Source: Clostridia bacterium
GTDB taxonomy: Bacteria > Bacillota > Clostridia > Oscillospirales > CAG-272
DNA: 14,584 nucleotides
NCBI GenBank assembly: GCA_900770605.1
Contig: CAAGKS010000111.1
Span: 1-14,584 of the forward strand
Direction of reading: 5' to 3'
In this document: positions 5,129-11,816 of the stretch, piece after piece
Layout of the letters: every line of letters begins with the position of its first letter
Position numbering within the stretch: position 1 is the stretch's first letter
The notes under the pieces: model-generated
Seen by the model: the letters and a program-made list of their open reading frames with translations, nothing else
Told to the model about the DNA's origin: nothing
Database searches by the model: none
Made by a program: the position numbers and the translations under genes

Positions 5129-5574
5129 ACCGAGGCAAAAGGCGGCGGGCAAAAAATAAAATTATTAAAAATTTTATCAGCGTTTTTTGTGCGGAATTTT
5201 GCTATTATCTCTTTGCTCTTATATTAGAGAAAAATCGCCCAAAGGCTTGGAATTGTTTAGGTAAAGCTCAATACAGACTTGATATCGCCGCCCGATATAA
5301 AGTGCGGTTTATCACAATTAGCGTCTATGAGCAGCGAACGTTGATATAACCGGGATTCCAGAGAGGCTTTCGTCTTGACAACATTCAAATTTAAAACAAT
5401 TAGTTCTCTAAAAGTGATGAATTTTACAATATTCAAAAACCATTTCCGCAGAATACAAAGAGCGAAGTCAAAAAAAGAAGTCGGAATAATAACATCAAGT
5501 AGCGCGCAGGGGGCCCGCTCCGCATATCCTGCAAAAATATCTCTTTAATCCTTATCCAAAGCAAAGGACTGCTT
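5129..5574 (+). promoter_or_regulatory. Long untranslated leader of the VUT-SDR operon, no known motif seen
   Basis: No ORF with a ribosome site is visible in this AT-rich stretch. Small stems exist, for example ATAAAATT/AATTTTAT (5156-5177) and ATATCG/CGATAT around 5282-5298, and a GC-rich patch GCGCAGGGGGCCCGC lies near 5502-5518. I looked for preQ1 riboswitch hallmarks because VUT/YhhQ transporters can carry queuosine precursors, and did not find them. The leader could hold an unrecognised regulatory RNA or a second promoter. Confidence 0.35.
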
Positions 5575-6309
5575 ATGAAATTCAAAAAAATATACACCGA
5601 AACAAAAATATTATTAAGATCGATACCTGCCACGGTAGTCACGCTTTTTGCGGTCAGCGTGGTGTGTATGAACCTGCTTGCGAACAAGACCTTGCTTCAG
5701 CTCGACTGGATCGCGCTTGACGCGGGTATCCTTGTATCCTGGCTCTCATTCATGTGCATGGACATCATCACCAAGCATTTTGGCCCAAAGGCCTCGACTA
5801 TCATCTCGATACACGCCGTCGCCATAAACCTATTGACCTGCCTTATCTTTTTCGTGGCAAGCGTTATTCCCTCCTCTGCCGACAACTACGCCGCGTTTGA
5901 CGGCATCTTTGGCGGCACCTGGTTCGTTCTTTTGGGAAGCACGATAGCGTTTCTGGCGTCTGCGGCGATCAACAATGCGCTCAACTACGCCATAGGAAAG
6001 CAATTCTCCAAAAATCCCGACGGAAAGCTGGCATACGCCATGAGAACGTACGTATCCACCTTTATCGGACAGTTTATAGACAACTTTATCTTCTCCGTTA
6101 TAGTTTTCGTTTTCTTTGCGCCGATCTTCTGGGACGGCTTTTGCTGGACGGTGCTTCAATGTGCCACCTGCGCGCTGACAGGCGCTTTGGTAGAGCTTTT
6201 GCTTGAGGTCGTTTTTTCTCCTATCGGATATCGCATCACGCAAAAATGGCGCGACGGAAACGTTGGCAAGGAGTATTTTGAATACGTAGAGAGGACGAGT
6301 GGAAAATAA
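5575..6309 (+). CDS. VUT/YhhQ-family integral membrane transporter
   Basis: 244 aa. AAAGGA lies 6 bases before the ATG. The protein is mostly hydrophobic with about six membrane segments: around residues 15-35 (IPATVVTLFAVSVVCMNLLA), 40-60, 75-97, 115-135, 160-185 and 190-215, then a charged tail (KWRDGNVGKEYFEYVERTSGK). The N-terminal SIPATVVTLF...VVCMNLLANK and the FMCMDIITKHFGPKAST loop fit the VUT family (PF02592), whose best-studied member YhhQ takes up queuosine precursors. The substrate cannot be told from sequence. The stop overlaps the start of the dehydrogenase gene by one base (TAATG), so both are co-translated and may act on the same small molecule. Confidence 0.8.
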   Translation: MKFKKIYTETKILLRSIPATVVTLFAVSVVCMNLLANKTLLQLDWIALDAGILVSWLSFMCMDIITKHFGPKASTIISIHAVAINLLTCLIFFVASVIPSSADNYAAFDGIFGGTWFVLLGSTIAFLASAAINNALNYAIGKQFSKNPDGKLAYAMRTYVSTFIGQFIDNFIFSVIVFVFFAPIFWDGFCWTVLQCATCALTGALVELLLEVVFSPIGYRITQKWRDGNVGKEYFEYVERTSGK

Positions 6310-6962
6310 TGAAGATTCTTATTACGGGAACGTCACAAGGAATAGGCCGCGCTATCGCTGAGCGATTTTTGGCGGCAGGTCATGCCGTTATCGGCATAGA
6401 CCGTCAGGCAAGGACTATTGAAAACGGCGCATACACCCACTTTGTTTGCGACGTGCGCGACACACAAAATCTGCCCGATATAGACGGCGTTGACATACTT
6501 ATCAACAACGCGGGAACTCAGAACGAGCAGGATATAGACACGAATCTCAAGGCGCTTATCAGCGTTACCGAAAAATACGGCATCCGCGAGGGCATACGCT
6601 CCGTGCTGAACATTGGCTCGGCAAGCGGACACACGGGCGCAGAATTTCCCGAGTACTGCGCGAGTAAGGGCGGCGTGCTCGCATACACCAAAAACGTGGC
6701 GATGCGCATAGCTCCCTTTGGCGCGACCTGCAACAGCCTTGACCCCGGCGGAGTGCTTACGCCTCTGAATGAGTGCGTTATGAACGATCCGCAGCTCTGG
6801 GCGCAGATAATGGCTGAAACACCGCTCAAAAAATGGGCAACTCCCGAGGAAATTGCGGAATGGGCGTATTTTTTGACTGTGACGAATACCTTCTGCACGG
6901 GTCAGAACATTCTGGTTGACGGTGGAGAATCCATAAATTACCATTTTATATGGAAGGACTGA
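6309..6962 (+). CDS. Short-chain dehydrogenase/reductase (classical SDR)
   Basis: 217 aa, a compact classical SDR. The Rossmann cofactor motif TGTSQGIG is at residues 6-13, followed by D31 at the end of the second strand, which favours NAD(H) over NADP(H). NNAG is at 66-69. The catalytic set is S104 (NIGSASG), Y116 and K120 (YCASK, the YxxxK motif). After it come the usual DPGGVLTPL segment and the family ending ILVDGG near 201-206. The protein is shorter than the usual 245-250 aa, mainly between strands three and four. The substrate is unknown. The start codon overlaps the transporter stop, and the ribosome site is poor, which fits translational coupling. A strong terminator follows. Confidence 0.9.
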   Translation: MKILITGTSQGIGRAIAERFLAAGHAVIGIDRQARTIENGAYTHFVCDVRDTQNLPDIDGVDILINNAGTQNEQDIDTNLKALISVTEKYGIREGIRSVLNIGSASGHTGAEFPEYCASKGGVLAYTKNVAMRIAPFGATCNSLDPGGVLTPLNECVMNDPQLWAQIMAETPLKKWATPEEIAEWAYFLTVTNTFCTGQNILVDGGESINYHFIWKD

Positions 6963-6969
6963 CATATAT

Positions 6970-7003
6970 AACGGGCAAAAACATTGTGTTTTTGTCCGTT
7001 TTT
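6970..7003 (+). terminator. Intrinsic terminator after the VUT-SDR operon
   Basis: A 14-bp stem AACGGGCAAAAACA (6970-6983) with TGTTTTTGTCCGTT (6987-7000), one wobble pair, loop TTG, then a T-run. Seven bases separate it from the SDR stop. Confidence 0.95.
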
Positions 7004-7066
7004 CGTTGGTGGGGAAAAATATTTACACATTTATATAATACAGAGAAGAAAAATGTGAAAAACCCA

Positions 7067-7095
7067 TTGAAATTATGGAAATATTGTGATATAAT
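7067..7095 (+). promoter_or_regulatory. Promoter of the SipW/TasA-type surface operon
   Basis: -35 TTGAAA (7067-7072), 17-bp spacer, -10 TATAAT (7090-7095). The leader to the first start codon (7215) is about 110 nt and contains a small ACCCCT/AGGGGT stem near 7164-7188. Confidence 0.8.
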
Positions 7096-7214
7096 AAAGT
7101 ACCTATCCCAACTGTTTTCAACTATAAGTATTATATAGATAACAAATTATTGACTTAAAATCACCCCTTCGCGCTCTTATGAGGGGTTCAAAAAAAAAGA
7201 AACGAGGTATTTTT

Positions 7215-7958
7215 ATGACTGCGCAAAAGAAGGAACAGATCGTGCATAAAACGCTATCGATCATCGGTATAATTCTGTGTGTCATTCTGATCCCCATACT
7301 TATTCTCAACTGCACACTTATCGTCAAAAGCTTTGTGTCCGATGACGTTCCCAGCATCGGCGGCACGATGCCGCTGATAGTTCTCTCGCCCTCTATGCAC
7401 CCGATCATTCAAGAGGGTGACCTGATATTCTGCAAGACCGCAGATCCGAAGGATATCAAGGAGGATGATATAATCGCCTTTTTCGATCCCACCAGCAAAA
7501 ACAATTCCATTACCACCCACAAGGTCATCGAGGTAACGGAGTTCGAGGGAAAGATCGCTTGGCGTACCAAGGGCGAAAACAATCCCACCCCTGATAAGCT
7601 TCTTATCACCGAGGATAAGCTCGTTGGTATATACACCGACGTTCGTCTGCCCGCCGTTGGAAACGTGGCGATATTCATGCAGACCGTTCCCGGATTTATA
7701 GTTTGCGTGGTGCTGCCCATTCTGCTCTTCATAGGATACGACATAATCCGCCGCAAGCTCTATGAAAGGTCCAGCCAGACTGACACCGAGGCGCTTATGA
7801 AGGAGCTTGAGGAGCTCAGACGCCTCAAGGCAGAAAAGGAACAGCAGGCGCAAGAGACGCCCCCCGAGGTCGATGCTCCGCAGGCAGTAGCCACCGAGGC
7901 TGACGCGCCGCAGGATGCCCCCGACGCTGAGAGCGTCGAAAATACACAGGATACGTAA
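7215..7958 (+). CDS. SipW-type (ER-type) signal peptidase I, first copy
   Basis: 247 aa from MTAQKKEQ. An ATG 12 codons upstream (7179) is in frame but GAGG precedes the later ATG by 7 bases. A membrane segment covers about residues 14-38 and a second about 157-177. The catalytic serine is S60 in VLSPSMHP. In place of the bacterial lysine there is H102 (TTHKVIEV), the mark of SipW/ER-type signal peptidases. KGENNPTPD (119-127) fits the third conserved box. Residues 190-247 form a charged, coiled-coil-like then Glu/Ala/Pro-rich cytoplasmic tail not found in B. subtilis SipW. The enzyme should release TasA/CalY-type proteins at the outer membrane face, and the likely substrate is encoded just downstream. 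Confidence 0.9.
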   Translation: MTAQKKEQIVHKTLSIIGIILCVILIPILILNCTLIVKSFVSDDVPSIGGTMPLIVLSPSMHPIIQEGDLIFCKTADPKDIKEDDIIAFFDPTSKNNSITTHKVIEVTEFEGKIAWRTKGENNPTPDKLLITEDKLVGIYTDVRLPAVGNVAIFMQTVPGFIVCVVLPILLFIGYDIIRRKLYERSSQTDTEALMKELEELRRLKAEKEQQAQETPPEVDAPQAVATEADAPQDAPDAESVENTQDT

Positions 7959-7997
7959 CAGTTAAGTATCCCAATGATCTTTGTGATTCTATCTCCC

Positions 7998-8026
7998 GTG
8001 CCACGACCGGGGATCGAATATATAAT
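7998..8026 (+). promoter_or_regulatory. Possible internal promoter before the first TasA-like gene
   Basis: -10 TATAAT (8021-8026) with a -35 GTGCCA (7998-8003, four of six matches) at 17-bp spacing. It would let the TasA-like gene be transcribed apart from the signal peptidase. Confidence 0.4.
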
Positions 8027-8068
8027 CGGGCTTCATGCCCATGGGTAAAAGCCCGAAAATAATCCCCG
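8008..8068 (+). promoter_or_regulatory. Nested RNA hairpins between signal peptidase and TasA-like gene
   Basis: The outer stem CGGGGAT (8008-8014) pairs with ATCCCCG (8062-8068). Inside it TCGGGCTT (8026-8033) pairs with AAGCCCGA (8049-8056), and at the centre is the palindrome CCCATGGG. No T-run follows, so it is not a standard terminator. It may be an RNA processing or stabilising element, or an attenuator. Confidence 0.5.
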
Positions 8069-8117
8069 ATTGAAATATTGAGGGGATAGAAAATTCATTA
8101 TGAAAAGGAGAACCATT

Positions 8118-8876
8118 ATGAAAACAAACAAGTTTTTGCGCGCTGCAGCAGTCCTGCTCATCTTAGTAGTTATGACCACCTGCGCTATCAGCGGCACATT
8201 CGCAAAGTACACCACATTTGATGATGCTTCCGCTGAAGCACGCGTTGCAAAGTGGGGCTTCGAAGCAACTGAAAACTCTATCATGCTTGATGATTTGTTC
8301 AAGACTGTTTACACCCACACTGCGAACGGCAACACCGTTAATAGCGGCACCAATGGCGACGAGCTTGTTGCTCCCGGCACAACCGGCTCAGCAACATTTA
8401 AGTTTGAGTATGACACCACCTCCAACAACAACATTACAGCTCCTGAGGTTGCTTACAATTTCACAGTTAAGGCAACTACCAACCTTACCGATACTCAGTA
8501 TGCACTCCTCGACGCTAACAAGAACTTCACATGGACACTGACAGGCCCCGCCGGTTCTGATCATGCGGCAGGCACAACCTTCCAGACCCTCGGTGAGCTC
8601 CTTGCAGCCCTCAACGCTCTTGACGGCACAGCAGGCGAAGACGGCACACGCTACGAGGCAAATACTCTTCCCGAGAAATTCTACGGCAATCCCCGCGACG
8701 GATTGGCAGCGTGGACTATCACTTGGAACTGGGACTTCGATACAGCACAGGACTATACCGGTGACACAACTTTTGACGGAATGACTCAGGATCAGGTAGA
8801 CACTATGATGGGCAACGCTAACGCTTTGGATCAGCTCCAGATCACCATTACGATCGAAGCAACTCAGATCGACTAA
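8118..8876 (+). CDS. TasA/CalY-like secreted protein with SipW-type signal peptide, first copy
   Basis: 252 aa from MKTNKFLRAAAV. AAGGAG sits 8 bases before this ATG, so the ATG at 8100 is not used. The signal region is residues 1-29 (RAAAVLLILVVMTTCAISGTFA), with a likely cut after A29 before KYTT. RVAKWGF follows at 42-48. This layout is typical of proteins cut by SipW. The mature part is acidic, Thr/Asn-rich and predicted all-beta, with an APGTTGSATF strand and a WTITWNWDFD segment, as expected for the jelly-roll fold of TasA/camelysin fibre subunits. There is no wall anchor. It lies between two structured intergenic stretches and directly after a SipW-type peptidase. Fibre formation is inferred from the family; it could instead be a soluble protease-like CalY relative. 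Confidence 0.82.
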   Translation: MKTNKFLRAAAVLLILVVMTTCAISGTFAKYTTFDDASAEARVAKWGFEATENSIMLDDLFKTVYTHTANGNTVNSGTNGDELVAPGTTGSATFKFEYDTTSNNNITAPEVAYNFTVKATTNLTDTQYALLDANKNFTWTLTGPAGSDHAAGTTFQTLGELLAALNALDGTAGEDGTRYEANTLPEKFYGNPRDGLAAWTITWNWDFDTAQDYTGDTTFDGMTQDQVDTMMGNANALDQLQITITIEATQID

Positions 8877-8919
8877 TTGCAGTAAATAAGTTTTTTAAAA
8901 CATATTAACAAAAACTAAT

Positions 8920-8952
8920 AGCACCCGGCTCGTCGTGGCCGGGCTGGGTGCT
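8920..8952 (+). promoter_or_regulatory. GC-rich hairpin after the first TasA-like gene
   Basis: The outer stem AGCACCC pairs with GGGTGCT (8920-8926 with 8946-8952), with an alternative inner pairing CCCGGC/GCCGGG. No T-run follows on the plus strand, so it may act as a partial terminator or a 3' stabiliser that raises the share of tasA-like mRNA over downstream genes. The rest of 8877-9037 shows nothing else I can name. Confidence 0.55.
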
Positions 8953-9037
8953 GAATTTGCGCTCTTTCAAATGTTATTTAAGTTAAATGATATTTTAAAG
9001 CGCACAAATAAATCTCAAAATACAACGAGAGGTAGAT

Positions 9038-9952
9038 ATGAGCAAAAATCGTTTAGATCAGAATAATTATCAAAATGATTATGATGATGCAAAGAAAATA
9101 GATCTTAAAAAAACGTGGATGATAATTATAATCAGTATCGTTGTCATTCTCTTTCTGATATCCTCGGTGGTGCTTGGCTCACAGCTCTACAAGATGTCCA
9201 CCCGCGATCAGTACACCGTCGATCTTAAAATCGGAGATCCCGAGGGCTCTATTGAGCTGTTCAAGATCGAATATGCAAACGAGACGGGAGAGATCACCGT
9301 TAAGGGCGAAAACACCGACAGCGTTATCGCTCCCGGTACGTCGGTTGACTACGATATACGTCTGCGCAACGCCGACACGGTCATCATAGACTTTCTTATG
9401 GCGCCCTGCGTTGAGTTCTACGGAGACGAGAGTATTCCCGTTGAATTCAAGATAATCGACTCACACGGCAACTACATACTTGGCGGAGAGAACACCTGGG
9501 CGTCCGCCGAGCAGATGAACACCTTTGCTCACAGAAATTCCATTCACCCCGGTGAGACCTACACCTACCACGTTACGTGGCGTTGGGTATTCGAACTTGA
9601 CAACGCGCAAAACAGCACTGACACCGCGCTTGGAAACCAGAACGGCGAGGTAACTCCCGGCATCAGCGTGGGCGTTGAGACGTTTTCAACGTCAAGCGTG
9701 CTCCTCGTTAAATCCAACACGCATATGATGCACCTCGTTGGTGAGAGCTTTGGCTGCTGCTGGTGCTGCTATATCGTATGGCTGCTCCTGCTTATATGCG
9801 TAGTGCTCGTTATCTGGGTATGCCGCACGACGCAAAAGCTCAGAGATCTCAAGGCAGAGGTCAAGATGTTCGCTCTCGACGAGCAGGATGCCAAAGCAGG
9901 CGCAGATCAGAATGCAACTGACGGCGCTGACGGCACGGCAGGCGAGCAGTAA
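9038..9952 (+). CDS. Two-TM protein with TasA/CalY-like outer domain and Cys-rich membrane edge
   Basis: 304 aa; GAGAGG lies 5 bases before the ATG. Residues 1-25 are charged and cytoplasmic. The first membrane segment covers about 26-50 and ends LGSQLYKMS, similar to the signal regions of its neighbours. The outer domain (about 55-235) shares features with the TasA-like proteins: VIAPGTSVDYDIRL and HVTWRWVFELD. A second membrane segment (about 242-263) starts with CCWCCY (240-245) and ends VIWVCRTT, giving six Cys in and around one helix. A cytoplasmic tail of about 40 residues is coiled-coil-like then Ala/Asp/Gly-rich. It may be a membrane base or assembly factor for the fibre (inference). 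I do not recognise a named family. Confidence 0.7.
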   Translation: MSKNRLDQNNYQNDYDDAKKIDLKKTWMIIIISIVVILFLISSVVLGSQLYKMSTRDQYTVDLKIGDPEGSIELFKIEYANETGEITVKGENTDSVIAPGTSVDYDIRLRNADTVIIDFLMAPCVEFYGDESIPVEFKIIDSHGNYILGGENTWASAEQMNTFAHRNSIHPGETYTYHVTWRWVFELDNAQNSTDTALGNQNGEVTPGISVGVETFSTSSVLLVKSNTHMMHLVGESFGCCWCCYIVWLLLLICVVLVIWVCRTTQKLRDLKAEVKMFALDEQDAKAGADQNATDGADGTAGEQ

Positions 9953-9959
9953 TATAAAT

Positions 9960-10520
9960 ATGAAGAAGATCTTTTCGTCTCCGCTGCTCAGGTACTCGAT
10001 ACTGACCGTTCTGGCGATAGTGATCGGCATAAATCTTTTCTCGCTCAGCTCATCGCAGATAGCGGGAGACGCTATGCCGATGCCGTTTGGATTTGGACTG
10101 TCCGCGGTGCTTACGGGAAGCATGGAGCCCGAGATATCGGCAGGAGACTTACTGATAGTACGCGAGGAAGGTGAATACAAGGTCGGAGACGTGGTGGTAT
10201 ATCAGAATGGCAACACGCCTGTGGTACACCGCATCTTAGACATTTCGGGAGAAATGGTAACGACCAAGGGGGACGCGAACAACACCACGGACGCTCCCTT
10301 CCACATAGATCGCATCAAGGGCAGAGTTGCACTTGCAATACCTGTGCTCGGCTCATTATTCTGGGCTTTGAAGAGCCCCGTGGCGCTCGTGATGATGTTA
10401 GTCACGGCGATCCTGCTCATAGAGCTTTCGGTGCGACGCGAAAAAGCGCGTAAGCGCGCCGAGCAGGAAGGCATAAAGACCGAAATACGAAAGCTCATAG
10501 ACGAATTAAAAGAAGATTAA
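9960..10520 (+). CDS. SipW-type (ER-type) signal peptidase I, second copy
   Basis: 186 aa from MKKIFSS, 7 bp after the previous stop. The frame is open further upstream but overlaps the previous gene. Membrane segments are at about 11-30 and 138-156. The catalytic serine is S54 in VLTGSMEPEI, H90 (TPVVHRILDI) replaces lysine, and KGDANNTTD (103-111) is the third box. The C-terminus is basic and helical. Compared with the first copy it is shorter, lacks the long acidic tail and has a different first membrane segment, so it is a diverged enzyme and not a recent duplicate. The ribosome site is weak, which suggests coupling to the upstream gene. The nearest probable substrate is the next gene. 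Confidence 0.92.
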   Translation: MKKIFSSPLLRYSILTVLAIVIGINLFSLSSSQIAGDAMPMPFGFGLSAVLTGSMEPEISAGDLLIVREEGEYKVGDVVVYQNGNTPVVHRILDISGEMVTTKGDANNTTDAPFHIDRIKGRVALAIPVLGSLFWALKSPVALVMMLVTAILLIELSVRREKARKRAEQEGIKTEIRKLIDELKED

Positions 10521-10538
10521 AGGAAAGGGGGATACGGT

Positions 10539-11015
10539 ATGCGCGGGGATAAGCGTTTATCTTCTATCACGTTAAGAACAGCCGCCGTGCTGATCTTATT
10601 GGTGGCGGTAACCACGTCAGTAGTGGTTGAGCGATTTGCAAGCTACAAGACCGCGGACAGTGACAGCGACGCTGCAAGAGTTGCAAAATTCCAGATAACC
10701 GAAGCGGGCACGCTTACAAAAGATCTGAACGTAGATATCGCGCCGGGCGAGCAGATCGAGAAGACCGTCGTCGTTACCAACGGTAGCGAGGTCACCGTTG
10801 ACTACACCGTAGACGCGCAGACTTTATACGGAAATCTCCCCCTCACTATAACAGTGCTTGACGGCGAGACCGAAAGCACACAGGCGCGCCTTGACGCAGG
10901 ACAGTCAAAAACCTTGACGATCCGCATCACTTGGCCGAGCGACCAAAACGACGATGCCTATGCAGGTCAGGTGGATATGGTCCGCGTTATCCTGACGGCG
11001 TCTCAGGTGGATTAA
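10539..11015 (+). CDS. TasA/CalY-like secreted protein with SipW-type signal peptide, second copy
   Basis: 158 aa; GGAAAGGGGG lies 7 bases before the ATG. The signal region is residues 1-34 (RTAAVLILLVAVTTSVVVERFA), followed by SYKTADSDSDAARVAKFQI. This mirrors FAKYTT...ARVAKWGF in the product of 8118-8876 and supports the same processing route. The mature part is a short all-beta domain: DIAPGEQIEKTVVVTNGSEV, then DYTVDAQTL, then LTIRITWPS, ending VRVILTASQ. It is much smaller than the first TasA-like protein and could be a minor subunit, a nucleator like TapA, or an independent CalY-like protein. It is 18 bp after the second signal peptidase. Confidence 0.8.
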   Translation: MRGDKRLSSITLRTAAVLILLVAVTTSVVVERFASYKTADSDSDAARVAKFQITEAGTLTKDLNVDIAPGEQIEKTVVVTNGSEVTVDYTVDAQTLYGNLPLTITVLDGETESTQARLDAGQSKTLTIRITWPSDQNDDAYAGQVDMVRVILTASQVD

Positions 11016-11027
11016 GGAGGTAGGGCA

Positions 11028-11771
11028 ATGTCACAAAGCAACCAAAAGAAACGAAACCGACGCCTTATATACCTCATTATAATTATAATAGCGCTGATCG
11101 CGGCGCTGACTGTCGGCGTGGTGGCAAAATACATACAGACAAACAAGCGGGATATCGTCTCCAAGGCGGACGAATTTCATTTTGCGAGCGACCTGCTCAA
11201 AGAGGGCGGCGCTGATTACGAGCTCTCCCCCGACACCGACAAGGTCACCATTTTCCTTCGCAATTTCGAGGACGAATGGAGAGTATCACAGGCGGATATC
11301 ACATACGACGTATATCTTGACGGCGTGAAGATCGTGGAAAACGGCGTGATCGGTCAGAGTGAAGCGCAGGACGAGATCACTATCGACGTTGAGCGCGGAA
11401 GCAGCTACACAGTCAAGGCGGTAGCCACCGCTCCCTACTCAAAGGAGCTTTCGGCGACCTTTACAGTACGCGACTACAATATGAACGTTTACAAACAGCT
11501 CGAGGATTTCGGTCATTACGTTGTCCTCACAGTCTACACCAAGGATTTCTCGGGAAAGGTCGAGGTGAGCTTCCCCGAGGCTCTCATTCCCGACGGCACT
11601 GACCAAAAGTTCGCGGGAACTAACAATTACGACGGCGGCAATTACATCGCAGGCACGGTTGCCACTCCCCTTGAGATCGGAGCTTACAGCTCGGTAACGT
11701 ACAGATTTTTCAAGGTGGATCCCGAGGATAGCTACACTCAGGAGCAATTCGCCGTATCAATAATAAGCTGA
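11028..11771 (+). CDS. Membrane-anchored or secreted beta-rich protein of the SipW/TasA operon
   Basis: 247 aa; AAGGAGG lies 7 bases before the ATG. Basic residues KKRNRR are followed by one hydrophobic segment (about 13-33, LIYLIIIIIALIAALTVGVV) and then AKYIQTNKRD, which resembles the FAKYTT signature of the SipW-processed protein upstream. It may thus be cut by one of the two signal peptidases or stay as an N-terminal anchor. The outer part has a strand-rich, Ig-like pattern (ITYDVYLDGVKIVENG, SYTVKAVATAPYSKELSATF) and a second region (HYVVLTVYTKDFSGKVEVSF). No known domain is recognised. It may present or cap the fibre, which is a guess from position. Confidence 0.65.
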   Translation: MSQSNQKKRNRRLIYLIIIIIALIAALTVGVVAKYIQTNKRDIVSKADEFHFASDLLKEGGADYELSPDTDKVTIFLRNFEDEWRVSQADITYDVYLDGVKIVENGVIGQSEAQDEITIDVERGSSYTVKAVATAPYSKELSATFTVRDYNMNVYKQLEDFGHYVVLTVYTKDFSGKVEVSFPEALIPDGTDQKFAGTNNYDGGNYIAGTVATPLEIGAYSSVTYRFFKVDPEDSYTQEQFAVSIIS

Positions 11772-11816
11772 TCATTTTAACATCAAGTCAACACACCAAA
11801 GAAAAGGAGGAAGGCT

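Noticed and set aside
4833..5159. Open frame of 108 codons on the plus strand
   Set aside because: No ribosome site, no recognisable domain, runs through a terminator hairpin, a GC-rich patch and a promoter.
5433..5687. Open frame of 84 codons on the minus strand before and over the VUT gene
   Set aside because: No ribosome site or domain, and it overlaps the well-supported transporter start.
8905..8920. AAAAACTAA phrase, as at the 3' end of preQ1-I riboswitches
   Set aside because: No matching upstream stem-loop (GAGGTTC type), and the downstream gene is not related to queuosine.
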